Below are positions 8,257 through 18,600 of a stretch of 64,000 bases of DNA, one piece after another. The DNA lies in assembly GCF_029433095.1 (NCBI RefSeq), contig NZ_JARNTX010000005.1, positions 265,790 through 329,789 on the forward strand, written 5' to 3'. The stretch's first letter is position 1, and every line of letters starts with the position of its first letter. Origin of the DNA: Hymenobacter sp. YC55 (GTDB lineage: Bacteria; Bacteroidota; Bacteroidia; Cytophagales; Hymenobacteraceae). The notes beneath the pieces are model-generated. The model worked only from the letters and a program-made list of their open reading frames with translations. It had not been told where the DNA came from and did no database searches. The position numbers and the translations under genes are program-made.

Positions 8257-9945
8257 ATGAAGACTGTATGCGTTAGGCCCTCTCACCTCCCCATCCTGGT
8301 AAAGTCACGCTGGTGGCCCAGCTTGCTGCTCGTTTTGCTGATACTCAGTTTGTTGACCAACTCGGTGGAGGCACAGGATGCATCGTTGTCGAAGGTGTGG
8401 GTGCCGGACCTAGGCAACGGTACCTATAAGAACCCGGTGCTTTACGCCGACTACTCTGACCCTGACGTGGTGCGGGTCGGCGACGATTTTTATTTGGTTT
8501 CCTCGAGCTTCAACGCCGTGCCCGGCCTGCAAATTCTGCATTCCAAGGACCTGGTCAATTGGTCGCTCATCGGGGCCGTGTTTGAGCAGCAGCCACCGTT
8601 GGCGCGCTACGCGTTGCCCCAGCACGGCAATGGCGTGTGGGCCCCTTCTATCCGCTACCATAATAAGGAGTACTATATCTACTACCCTGACCCGGACTTG
8701 GGCATCTTCGTCACTAAGGCCAAAAATCCCGCCGGACCGTGGTCGGCGCCGGTGTGCGTCAAGCAGGCTAGCGGCTGGATTGACCCTTGCCCGCTCTGGG
8801 ACGAGGACGGCAAAGCTTACCTCGTGCATGGTTTTGCTGGTAGCCGCGCCGGTATCAAGACCATTCTGGCCGTGAGCCCCATGGCCCCCGACGGACTCAG
8901 CCTAATCGGCGCCGATGCCCTGGTATTTGACGGACATGCCCACCACCCCACGCTCGAAGGTCCCAAGTTCTACAAGCGCAACGGCTACTACTACATCTTC
9001 GCGCCAGCCGGCGGCGTGCCCACCGGCTGGCAGCTGGTGCTGCGCTCCAAGAATGTGTTCGGCCCCTACGAAGAAAAGATTGTGATGGATCAGGGCAAGA
9101 CGCCCATTAACGGTCCGCACCAGGGGGCGTGGATCAACACCAACACCGGCGAAGACTGGTTCATGCACTTCCAGGACCAGTATGCGTACGGCCGCGTGGT
9201 GCACTTGCAGCCTATGGTCTGGAAAAACGACTGGCCCGTCATCGGCGAAGACCCCGATGGCGACGGTAAAGGCCAGCCCGTGCTGACGTATCGCAAGCCC
9301 AACATCAAGGGCAAGCCGCAGCCGCGGGCCACCCCCGCCACCTCCGACGAGTTCAGTGGCCGCACGCTCGGCTTGCAATGGCAGTGGCACGCCAACCCGC
9401 AAGACTACTGGGCCTACCTCAACGGGCCACAGGGCTATCTGCGCCTGTACTCCGTGCTGCTGCCCGAAGGCTATAAGAACCTGTGGCAGGTGCCCAACCT
9501 CCTCCTGCAAAAGCTGCCCGCCGACGTGTTTACCGCTACCACCAAACTCGCGTTTATGCCACGCGTGGAAGGCGAAAAGGTCGGGCTACTGATGATGGGC
9601 TTAAACTACGCCTATATCTCCATCACCAACCAAGGCGGCAAGTTGCAACTTAGTGAAAGCACCTGCCTAGATGCCGACAAGCTTACCCCTGAGACCAGCA
9701 CCTCCCCGGTGGAGGTGCCCGCTGCCTACGCCGGCAAGCCGCTGTACTTGCGCGTCGCGACGAAAGCCGGCGCCAAGTGCCAGTTCAGCTATAGCCTCGA
9801 TGGGCAGACATTTCAGCCCCTCGGGGCCGAATTTCAGGCAAGAGAAGGCAAATGGATTGGCGCCAAAGTCGGCCTCTTCAGCACCCGCCCCACGAAATTC
9901 AACGATGCCGGCAATACCGACATCGACTGGTTTCGAATCGAATAG
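8257..9945 (+). CDS. Glycoside hydrolase family 43 (beta-xylosidase/arabinosidase type)
   Basis: This 562-residue secreted enzyme has a GH43 five-blade catalytic domain and a C-terminal beta-sandwich of the type found in beta-xylosidases. The start is the ATG at 8257; an in-frame GTG at 8233 adds eight residues with no gain. A signal anchor ends near NSVEAQ. Expected catalytic residues are seen: the base Asp in YADYSDPDVVRVGDDFYLVS, the modulating Asp in SGWIDPCPLWDEDG and the acid Glu in HPTLEGPKFYKRNG. The C-terminal part (about residues 360-560) begins PATSDEFSGRTLGLQWQWH and ends NAGNTDIDWFRIE. It probably releases xylose or arabinose from plant side chains, complementing the pectin esterases. 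The exact sugar is not decided by sequence. Confidence 0.92.
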   Translation: MKTVCVRPSHLPILVKSRWWPSLLLVLLILSLLTNSVEAQDASLSKVWVPDLGNGTYKNPVLYADYSDPDVVRVGDDFYLVSSSFNAVPGLQILHSKDLVNWSLIGAVFEQQPPLARYALPQHGNGVWAPSIRYHNKEYYIYYPDPDLGIFVTKAKNPAGPWSAPVCVKQASGWIDPCPLWDEDGKAYLVHGFAGSRAGIKTILAVSPMAPDGLSLIGADALVFDGHAHHPTLEGPKFYKRNGYYYIFAPAGGVPTGWQLVLRSKNVFGPYEEKIVMDQGKTPINGPHQGAWINTNTGEDWFMHFQDQYAYGRVVHLQPMVWKNDWPVIGEDPDGDGKGQPVLTYRKPNIKGKPQPRATPATSDEFSGRTLGLQWQWHANPQDYWAYLNGPQGYLRLYSVLLPEGYKNLWQVPNLLLQKLPADVFTATTKLAFMPRVEGEKVGLLMMGLNYAYISITNQGGKLQLSESTCLDADKLTPETSTSPVEVPAAYAGKPLYLRVATKAGAKCQFSYSLDGQTFQPLGAEFQAREGKWIGAKVGLFSTRPTKFNDAGNTDIDWFRIE

Positions 9946-10675
9946 CGGCTCAACGCAAAGGTTCAAACTCCGGTAAATGAGCTTAAGTTATGCTCGTCTT
10001 TCAACTAGAATCCAACTGGAGTCGATGGCGGGAATTTTGCCCGTTTGCTCGCACACAACTGATTAGCGCAGTAATAATATTATGGCTATGCTACTGCTGC
10101 GGTTATAGACAAAGCTGCGGAGAAGAAGTGAATCTGTTGCTCTGGCTATGCAGTCACATTAGGCGAATATGGCTTATGATAAGAGTAATAAAAACAGTCT
10201 AGAATAAGCTAGCTGTTATTTGTATAATAAATGCCTTTATAACAGTAGTTTATGTTTTATGTGGCGGTTATACATGCTTATTTGTAAGCCTGTAATAAAG
10301 CGCGGATATTCAATTTATGGTTGAAAACAACTTTATGCATTGTACATGCAGCGGCTGGGGTGGATTGGTAGAGTAAAGTTGGATTCTTGGTCAGATGAAT
10401 GTGGTTTTAGTCGCCTTAAATGCGAATTAATCAAGTTAAAATAGAATTAAAAATAGGTTTTTATTGTTTTCGTGTTCTATCTTCGTTTTACACTAGCCAT
10501 TCTACTCCAATGTGATTCAAGCCGTACGGGCGTAGCGCCACGAAATCTGTTTAGCCGAATTTTTATCGGCCGGCTCTACTTCGGAGCTGGGTTTCCGAAA
10601 TACGTCCCTGCGGCATCGTAGGTGAGCGGATATGCATTCCGGCTTGTTCTTGCCTGGCACTTGGCCTAGTGGCCT
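9946..10675. other. AT-rich non-coding stretch
   Basis: About 730 bp with low GC follow the GH43 gene. Short frames on both strands (70 aa plus strand at 9990, 73 aa minus strand at 10517) have no recognisable motif and poor codon use. I found no RNA gene or clear terminator. The right part may already belong to the decayed region that follows. Confidence 0.4.
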
Positions 10676-11794
10676 TTGCATTTCTTGAAGCGTCTGGTAG
10701 TCAGCTGTCGAACAGCTGAAAGGTGGGTTCTGCGGCATGCCCGCCCACCTCGGCTACTCGACCCCAAGACTTTCATGTCCTTTCTCGGGCATGCTGGCAG
10801 CGCATCTCTGCTCTTTTTGCTTTGGCAGCACTATCTCCACCCGTATTCGGGCTGGAGGCTTGCCGTGGCTCCGCTATTTGGGCATTTCCATGCCCTTAGC
10901 ATCACTTCATTGGTTTCAACCCTTACATGTCCTGTTCATGTATTGCCTTGGCTCTTTTTCCAGCTTATTATTTTTTCCGTCAACACGTGTGAAGCGCGCC
11001 CATGCTTTTTGGAGCAGCTTAACGATGAGCCCAACCAATTATCGGGGCTGGCGCGTGGTTTTCTCGCCGGTACATTTCTTTCTCGACACCGCTGCTTTAC
11101 AACGTGAAAGCCACCGCTTGGCCTTGCTCATCCAGAACCAAGTAACCGATATCAGCCACAACGCTTCTTGGCCTAGTTCAGCCATTCACCAGCTGTCTTC
11201 AGTTTATTCTAAAGTGGGTGCTTCAGGGCACATCAATGGTAGCCTTGCTGCTATAGCTGCCTGGCAACGTAGTAGCAACTAGTAGCTTCTTGCTTGCGCG
11301 TACGCGCGGTTGATCCGAGAGTCATTTCTTGGGGTGATGCACTTTGGCTCGTAGCCCAAGAAGTGAGTTCTCCGCTCAACAATTCCCTGCCAAATCCATC
11401 TTCGCTACCACTGCATCAATAACACTGTGTACTGGCGCCGCTACGGCGCCAGTACTCGGGTGCAGCTCTGTGTGGTTGCCTGTCGGTGTTGGCACCAGCT
11501 ATTCGGCTGCAACCTGCAGTTAGGCTACCTCGCGGCTACGTGCCTGGCGAAATTTCTTATGGCCATTCTATTCCGCTTTTAGAGCGCATGGAACCGGTGT
11601 GCCCCTTGGGGCCGCAACCAAATGCGGACCCTTGGAAGAGTACGCCCTGCCTTACCTATCTGCCTAGCCAGAAGATAAGCTGCTTGGAAACAGGCCGCAG
11701 GCCAACAAGCAAGAGCTGGAAATACTACTCCGCTATCTGCTTACCTGCGAAAACTTATTGGGCTATGCTTCTCCAACCTGAACGCGCTCTGCTC
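10676..11794 (+). pseudogene. Decayed region, possibly a nonribosomal peptide synthetase remnant
   Basis: No intact gene is visible here; plus-strand frames of 143 and 181 aa overlap in different frames and look low-quality. Fragments resemble NRPS pieces once frames are mixed. RVVFSPVHFFLDTAALQR, then HRLALLIQN (about 11059-11140), is like the end of a condensation domain. YVPGEISYGHSIPLLERM (about 11540-11590) and, one frame over, LGRVRPALP (about 11632-11660) recall the adenylation-domain end (YMVP..F..LERMPLTPNGKVDRRALP). ANKQELEILL, in yet another frame (11703-11732), resembles the start of a carrier domain. The pieces are in the right order but far too close together, so a large internal deletion plus frameshifts would be needed. 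This is a weak, pattern-based reading. Confidence 0.3.
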
Positions 11795-12919
11795 ATGAAA
11801 ACAACCGATGCCATTTCACCGGATCATATCAACAACTTCGATTTTTTGCGCTTGCTCTTTGCTACGCTTGTGCTCGTTACCCATTCCTACGTGCTGGCTG
11901 GCTTACCCGAGCAAGACACTTTGTGGCATTTCTCCCACGGCCAATTGCTACTTTCGAAGCTTGGCGTGCGGGGCTTTTTTGTTATTTCTGGCTTCCTGAT
12001 TCTGAAGAGCTTGATGCGGAGCCGGTCTATAACCGAATACTGCTTCAAGCGCATTATTCGCGTTTTTCCTGCTCTCTGGATCATGGTAGGAATTACGTTG
12101 GTAGGGGGCTATTTTTTCTCCAGTAAAAGTGTCGGGGCCTACTTCACCGACCACTCGGTGCCGCTTTACCTGCTGAATTTAGTGTTGCGGCTGCATATCA
12201 GCATCAACGGAGTTTTTCCAAACAATCCGGACCCGTACGAGGTCAACGGTTCGCTCTGGACGGTGCCTTACGAGGTGTTTTTCTACTTGCTGCTGACGCC
12301 GTTGTTTTTTATCCGGCACCGCCTCTACGTGGTGCGGGGCTTGGTGCTGGCTGGATTTATGGGCTTGCTCGTGCTGCACTACACAGGGCAAGTGTTCTAC
12401 TCCACTTATAAGCTGTCGTTGTACTCCGACCAACTGATTTTTCTGGGTCTCCACTTCATGGCTGGCGCGCTGCTAGCTTTATTTCCTGCGGTGCTACGCC
12501 AAGCCCGCGTGCGGACTATTTTGGTATGGACCACAGGGCTTGGGCTGGTGGCGGTGCTGTACTTTGGCGGTTTTTACCAGACACAATTCTTACTGGTGCC
12601 CGTCTTCGTGCTTGCCCTCGGGACTTCCAGTTATCCTTGGCTGAATTGGCTGCACCGCTACGGCGACATCAGTTACGGTGTCTACATCTGGGGGTGGCCG
12701 GTGCAGCAAGCATTGGTTCACGGGCTGCATCCTTCCCAGCCCGTGCTGGCGCTACTGAGCATTCCTACGGTATGGGCTCTGGGGTGGGCATCGTGGCACC
12801 TGGTTGAGAAGCAGGCGCTCCGCTTGAAGCTGGATATTGTTGCTCCTGCGGCGGCCACTACAAGGGTAGTAGCATCTGATTTTACGCGACTAAGGCAAGC
12901 GGTGGTGAAGCAGGCTTAG
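11795..12919 (+). CDS. Acyltransferase 3 (OafA-like) membrane protein
   Basis: This 374-residue integral membrane protein of the acyltransferase-3 family transfers acyl (often acetyl) groups to cell-surface sugars. The N-terminal signature NNFDFLRLLFATLVLVTHSY carries the family His, and FFVISGFLILKSL follows, then about ten hydrophobic segments. I chose the ATG at 11795; the open frame continues upstream to 11486, but that 103-residue extension is not hydrophobic and overlaps the decayed region. From 11795 the length matches the family (350-400 aa). The C-terminus (after YGVYIWGWPVQQALV) ends in a short basic tail. It is a solitary gene; its surface-glycan substrate is unknown. Confidence 0.88.
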   Translation: MKTTDAISPDHINNFDFLRLLFATLVLVTHSYVLAGLPEQDTLWHFSHGQLLLSKLGVRGFFVISGFLILKSLMRSRSITEYCFKRIIRVFPALWIMVGITLVGGYFFSSKSVGAYFTDHSVPLYLLNLVLRLHISINGVFPNNPDPYEVNGSLWTVPYEVFFYLLLTPLFFIRHRLYVVRGLVLAGFMGLLVLHYTGQVFYSTYKLSLYSDQLIFLGLHFMAGALLALFPAVLRQARVRTILVWTTGLGLVAVLYFGGFYQTQFLLVPVFVLALGTSSYPWLNWLHRYGDISYGVYIWGWPVQQALVHGLHPSQPVLALLSIPTVWALGWASWHLVEKQALRLKLDIVAPAAATTRVVASDFTRLRQAVVKQA

Positions 12920-13217
12920 GGAGTGCGCTTTGGTTGAATAGAATAGCAGCTATAACGCCACCGCAACGGTTGCCCTATCCAGCCGAAGCTGCTAAGCTAC
13001 TACAGTCGATTTAGCTGTAAATCAATCTGCAACATGCGTTTATAATGATGGCTTCCTCCGAGTTAAGGCTAAAGGATATGTGCAAAGGGAAGGCAATGTT
13101 TATATGATAATTCGAATGTTTGTCTAGACTTTAAAGGAGGCGTTTTTTAGTTTTACTTACCCCCTTGGCGACGCCTGCGGGTACCTAAATCATCTGTTTT
13201 ACTGGTACTATACGCCT

Positions 13218-15485
13218 ATGCCTCCTTTCCTACTCCCACCCATCATTTCCACTTCCAAGCAGCCTACTACTGCCGCTTCTACGCACGGCAGCAAGCGCCT
13301 AAGGCTGTCTATGCTGTTACTTTTGGTGGCTTTTAGCGCCCACGCGCAAGGTCCAACCGTTGTTCGCACATTTCCTGATCGTAACTCCACAACTGCGCCA
13401 CCATTTGTGGGAGTAGCAGTGGAGTTCGACCAGTTTCTGAGCGACAGTCTGCCTACTCTCCAGGCATTGTCGGTATTTAGCCACCAGAGTGGCGGCAAGC
13501 GAGCCGGTAGCCCCGTTGTGGTAAACAGCCGGCTCGGCCTTCTTTCCAACAAGCTGTTCCGCGCCGGCGAAACGGCTTTTGCAACTGTTACTACCGGGGT
13601 GCAAAACCGCAATCTGCAGAATCTGGCCAAGCCCTTTGTGTTTCAATTCAATATCGCAACGGCTCCTAGCTCCGCGGTTTTCCGAAGCAGACCCGATGTG
13701 CCCCTCGGCAACCTGTATGGCATCACGGTGGGCGACATAGACGGCGACAATGACCTCGACCTACTCGCGGCCAACCAGGTTACTACCGGCACCACCAGTA
13801 CGGTAAGTGTGCGCCTCAATGCTGGCGACGGCACTTTCACCAATGGGCAAGAAATAAGTGGCACGGGTACGGGCAATGTGCGGCTCGGCGACTTAAACGG
13901 TGATGGAACCCTCGACCTAATAGCCACCGACGGAGTGCGGCTCAACTACGGTGGCGTGTTTGGTGAGCGCGAAGCCGCTGGCTTGGGAGGCCACACACTC
14001 GGCGACATAGATGGCGACGGCGACCTGGATTTACTGACCGAAGGTACTACTACCAATTCGCCTACCCGCAGCCCAGTGGTGCGAGTGCGCCTGAACGATG
14101 GCAACGCCAACTTCAGCGAAAGCCAGCTAGTGCCCGTAGCCGCCAATTCGGCCAACGTGGTACTCGGCGACGTGAACAACGACGGGGCCCTCGACCTGAT
14201 AGCTTCCAGCATCAGCAACGGGTCAATTAGTGTGCGGCTCAACGATGGGTTAGGCACTTTTGCGAGCAGCGGCCAGCAACTCAGCATAGCCACCATGCAG
14301 GAAGGGCTCCTGCTCGGCGACGTTGATGCCGATGGTGACCTGGATCTGGCTGCCGTCAACTCCGGCAGCACCGTGACGATACTGCTCAACAACGGGCAGG
14401 GCACGTTCAGCGAGAGTAGCTACATCAACCTGGGTTCTTATTCCGTTTTCGGCAAGTTCGGTGATGTAGACGGCGACGGCGACTTAGACTTGCTCGCCGG
14501 CGGCCCACCCAATTCCGTTAGCGTGCGGCTCAACGACGGCCAGGGCAATTTCAGTGGCGAGCAAGCCGTCATCGTAAACGACAACCCGCGGACACTGGCC
14601 GTAGGGGACCTCGACAACGATGGTACTCTGGATTTTGTCACGGCTGCTTCGCCGAGCCTGAGTGGTGGTTCGGCCAGTGTGCGCCTGAACTCCCGCACCG
14701 AGCCGCTGGTGGTGTACAAAATCAAGGCTGGTGCCGGGCGGGTGGAATCAACTCGGGGTACTTTTTCGGGTGATCAGTACTTTTCACCTCTGCCTGGCAA
14801 CACATTCGCCACCAATGTCGCTATCGAGGGTACCATCGACGATGAACTCTACCAGACCGAGCGCTACGGCCAGGGGGCAGTTTTCTCTTATGCGCTGCCT
14901 TTGCCCAACAACCAGTACCTGGTTACGCTGCACTTCGCCGAAATCTATTGGGATACTCCCGGCCAGCGCCTCTTCGACGTAACTGCCGAGGGCACAAAGG
15001 TGCTCGATGACTACGACATCCTGCGCAAAGTAGCTCCCAACACGGCCACCACCGAAACGTTCCTCGTCACCGTCACCGACGGGGAACTCAACCTTGATTT
15101 CAGCGCCCTCGCCGCCGACGGAGGCATCGACAATCCCAAGCTTGCGGCCTTGGAAGTGGTGGTGCCACCCCCGGGGGCAGTAGCCCAAGCGCCCGCCAAA
15201 ACTGCCAAGCAAGCAGCAGGAGTGCAAGCTTTGTTGGAGGCATATCCCAACCCCTTTTCGACGCGTACCAACCTGCACTGGCGCATAGCCGAAACAGGTT
15301 TTGCTCGCCTACAGGTCTACAATCTTTTCGGCCAACTAGTAGCAACTCCTTTCGAAGGCAGAGTGGAAGCAGGACACGACTATAAGCAATTGCTAGCGGC
15401 CAAGGGCTTACAGCCCGGCACCTATATCTGCCGGCTCCAACTCAACGGCAAAAACTACACGCAACGGCTTGTCGTGAGCCAATAA
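13218..15485 (+). CDS. Secreted VCBS/FG-GAP repeat, malectin and T9SS sorting-domain protein
   Basis: This 755-residue exported protein has a long N-terminal leader (signal core LSMLLLLVAFSAHAQG, about residues 30-44). A SbsA-like Ig domain follows (VVRTFPDRNSTTAPPF, about 48-150). Next are some eight FG-GAP/VCBS repeats with DxDxDxDLDLL calcium-loop motifs (GDIDGDNDLDLLA and others, about 165-490). A malectin-like carbohydrate-binding domain (VVYKIKAGAGRVES to KLAALEVVV, about 497-650) comes next. A type A T9SS sorting domain closes it (EAYPNPFSTRTNL to the C-terminus). It should be secreted by the type IX system and anchored at the cell surface. The malectin domain is the same kind as in the two giant proteins downstream. 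Its role is probably binding or adhesion; I see no catalytic motif. Confidence 0.88.
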   Translation: MPPFLLPPIISTSKQPTTAASTHGSKRLRLSMLLLLVAFSAHAQGPTVVRTFPDRNSTTAPPFVGVAVEFDQFLSDSLPTLQALSVFSHQSGGKRAGSPVVVNSRLGLLSNKLFRAGETAFATVTTGVQNRNLQNLAKPFVFQFNIATAPSSAVFRSRPDVPLGNLYGITVGDIDGDNDLDLLAANQVTTGTTSTVSVRLNAGDGTFTNGQEISGTGTGNVRLGDLNGDGTLDLIATDGVRLNYGGVFGEREAAGLGGHTLGDIDGDGDLDLLTEGTTTNSPTRSPVVRVRLNDGNANFSESQLVPVAANSANVVLGDVNNDGALDLIASSISNGSISVRLNDGLGTFASSGQQLSIATMQEGLLLGDVDADGDLDLAAVNSGSTVTILLNNGQGTFSESSYINLGSYSVFGKFGDVDGDGDLDLLAGGPPNSVSVRLNDGQGNFSGEQAVIVNDNPRTLAVGDLDNDGTLDFVTAASPSLSGGSASVRLNSRTEPLVVYKIKAGAGRVESTRGTFSGDQYFSPLPGNTFATNVAIEGTIDDELYQTERYGQGAVFSYALPLPNNQYLVTLHFAEIYWDTPGQRLFDVTAEGTKVLDDYDILRKVAPNTATTETFLVTVTDGELNLDFSALAADGGIDNPKLAALEVVVPPPGAVAQAPAKTAKQAAGVQALLEAYPNPFSTRTNLHWRIAETGFARLQVYNLFGQLVATPFEGRVEAGHDYKQLLAAKGLQPGTYICRLQLNGKNYTQRLVVSQ

Positions 15486-15566
15486 GGAAAAAGCCTGATT
15501 AGAATACATACGGTCTCTACTGCCGCTGTATGCAGCAGTGACGATGCTTCAGACAGTGAGATTCTA

Positions 15567-15602
15567 TAAAAAAAGCTCTGACCTAGTGGCCAGAGCTTTT
15601 TT
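15567..15602. terminator. Rho-independent terminator, bidirectional
   Basis: A run AAAAAAGCTCTG, a 10-nt centre and CAGAGCTTTTTT form a 12-bp stem with an A run on one side and a T run on the other. It works in both directions and separates the convergent VCBS gene (ends 15485) and the 1755-aa gene (ends 15686). Confidence 0.88.
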
Positions 15603-15652
15603 ATGAGGTCATTAGAACAAGCTTACTTGATCATCACCAGCTACTGAATAGT

Positions 15653-15678
15653 GGAGCGGTACTGAGCAGTACCGCTCC
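15653..15678. repeat. Perfect 12-bp inverted repeat
   Basis: GGAGCGGTACTG and CAGTACCGCTCC are separated by only two bases, 8 bp beyond the stop of the 1755-aa gene. It would form a very stable hairpin in that gene's mRNA and may protect or end the transcript, together with the T-flanked terminator beyond it. Confidence 0.6.
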
Positions 15679-15685
15679 TTACCAT

Positions 15686-18600
15686 CTAGCGACGCTGCAG
15701 TTTGACGTGCGCTTGTGCTTTGTTGCTGGTCAGTTGCAACTGATAGATACCTTCCGCTAGCATCTGCTGCGAGAAGTCGAGCGCCAGTGTTCCGCTACTC
15801 ACGGCTGCGGTGCCCCGGCGCACGATCAAGCCCTGTGCCGAAACAAGCGTATAGTTAACCTCGCCTTGGAAGGCGGCCGGCAGCAACACCTGGTAGCGTC
15901 CATCCTCCGATGGGTTAGGATACACCTGCACCTGCGCACTCATCTTCGCTGTCTGCGTCGCTTGCACCGTGGCCGACTGGCTAGCGCTCGTGCGAGCAGC
16001 TTGGTCGATAACCGAGAAATTGATTGTGAGTGGCGTGCCTGCCGTGCCCGTAGCACCGGCACCGGTGTAAGGAGTCGCCACTAGCGAATAGGAGCCGACG
16101 GGCGGAGTCCAGGCGTAGTAGTCGCCACTAGCATCGGCGAAGAGAGCGTAAGGAGCGGCCGTTTCGGTGCGGTTCTGGGTGGCGGCACCGCTCAGTGCAA
16201 ACTGCACGCTGCCCACCGTAACAGGGTTCGTGTTGGCGCGAATGTTAAGGTTGCGCGTGGGTAAGGTGGCTAGGTTGAGCACCTGACCGGCAACGAGCGT
16301 TTGCAGAGGCTGATCGGTGTCGGCATTAATCAAAGAGAAGCTTACCACTTGCTGTCCAGAACCTGCGGCGGGGTTGACCGTCACGTTCACCTGATCGGGC
16401 GCACTGGCCAAGCCCGCGTTGTCGGTAACCACCAAGCTAAACACATAGGCACCAGCAGCCAACCCACTAACTGTAGGCTGAGCCACAGCTTTGTTAGTGA
16501 AGGTAGCCGTGTTGGGTCCACTGACTTGTGTCCAGGCATAGCCAGCAACATTGCCGTCCGGGTCCGAGCCCGAGCCGCTTAAGATCGTGCTGCTGGTCGG
16601 TAGGGTGATTGTCTTGTCGCCGCCGGCGTTAGCTACGGGGGCTTGGTTGGTTGTAGAACCCGTGGTCAGCACTTCGATGGCCGACACTTTGGGTTCATCG
16701 GCTCCAGATGCGCCCGGAGCGAAGGCCAGAGTTAAGAACCCATCCGTGACGTTGACGGTAAAGGTTTCAATGGCAGCCGTATTTGGCCCGACCTTCTTCA
16801 CGATGTCGTAGGCCGTAAGCACCTTCGTGCCTTCGGCCGAGACGTCGAACACGCGCTGGCCAGCGGCGCCCCAATACACTTCCGCAAAGTGGAGCTTGAC
16901 AGTGTAGGTGCCATTGCTCACAGGCAAGGCGTACGTCATCGAGCCCCAGCGCTCGGTTTGGTAGAGCACATCGTCGTTGGTACCGGCAATGGCCGAGCCG
17001 CCTCCGGAAGGGAAGCCACCCGTCACATACTGATCGGCAGTGAATGCACCGATAGAAGTGCTAACTGCTGGCCCGCCGGCGTTGAGGCGGTACACGGCCG
17101 TCGCACCACCTGTAGGCGCAGAATTCACGGTTACGGTTACTTGGTCAGCGGCGCTGGCTTGGCCCGCGTTATCGGTTACTACTAAGCTGAAGACGTAGGC
17201 GCCAGCAGCCAACCCACTGACGGTGGGTTGAGCCGCGGTTTTATCAGTGAAGGTAGCCATGTTGGGTCCACTGACTTGCGTCCAGGCATAGCTAACGACG
17301 TTGCCGTCCGGGTCGGAACCCGAGCCGCTTAAGATTGTGCTGCTGGTCGGCAAGGTGATTGTCTTGTCGCCGCCGGCGTTAGCTACGGGGGCTTGGTTGG
17401 TTGTAGAACCCGTGGTCAGCACTTCGATAGCCGATACTTTGGGTTCATCGGCCCCAGACGCGCCCGGCGCAAATGCCAGGTTGAGTTGGCCGTCGGTCAC
17501 AGTTACCGTGAAAGTCTCGATGGTAGCGGTGTTCGGCCCTACTTTCTTCACAATGTCGTAAGCGCTAAGCACTTTGGTGCCTTCGGCTGTTACATCGAAT
17601 ACCCGTTGGCCGGGGGCACTCCAATAGATTTCAGCAAAGTGAAGCTTGACAGTGTAGGTGCCATTGCTGACCGGTAGGCCGTAGGTCATTGAGCCCCAGC
17701 GCTCGGTCTGATACAGGGCATCATCGGCGGTACCCGCAATCGGGTTGCCGGTGTCGGCCGCGTTGCCGCCGTTGAAATATTGGTCTGCCGCGAAGGCTCC
17801 GATTGAGGTGCTTACGGCCGAACCACCCGCACGAATACGGTAGACGGCCGTGGCTCCGCCCGTTGAAGCAGGATTCACGGTTACAGTTGCTTGATCAGCG
17901 GCACTGGCTTGGCCCGCATTGTCGGTCACCACGAGGCTGAACACATACGCACCCGCTACGAGGCCACTGACAGTAGGTGTCGCTGTTGCAGCATTAGAGA
18001 AGGAAGCAGTATTGGGGCCGCTGACCTGGGTCCAAGCGTAGGTAACAATCGTGCCGTCAGAATCTGTGCCTGTACCATTCAACACGGTGCTATTGGCAGG
18101 CAATGTGATGGTCTTGTCGGAGCCGGCATTGGCCACCGGAGGCTGGTTGGTGCCCGAGCTGAGGCGGTAGACCTCGATGGCTGAAATCTTGGCGTTGTCC
18201 ACGCCCCCGTCAGCAGCCAGTGAGCTGAAGCTCAGGTTGAGCACATCATCGGCCACGGTGGTGGTGAAGGTCTCGGTGGTGGCCACGTTGGTGCCGGCTT
18301 TCTTGAAGATGTCGTAGTTGTCGAGCACCTTGCTGCCTTCAATGGACACGTCGAAGACGCGCTGGCCGACGGCGGTGGCGTAGATTTCGGCGAAGTGGAG
18401 CACGACGCGGTACTGCTGGCCGCTGCTGACGGGGAAGGCGTAGCCAAAGCTGGTGCCGTAGCGCTCAGCTTGATACAGCGCGTCGTCCTCCGTGCCCGCT
18501 ATGGGGTTCGTATTGCCATAGGTCTGGCCGTTGCCGTTGTAGTATTGGTCGGCGGCAAAGGCTCCTATCGAGGTGTTGAGCGCGCCCCCGGCCGCGTGGA

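Noticed and set aside
11486..11794. N-terminal extension of the acyltransferase
   Set aside because: Not hydrophobic and not family-like; the family's N-terminus starts just after the ATG at 11795.
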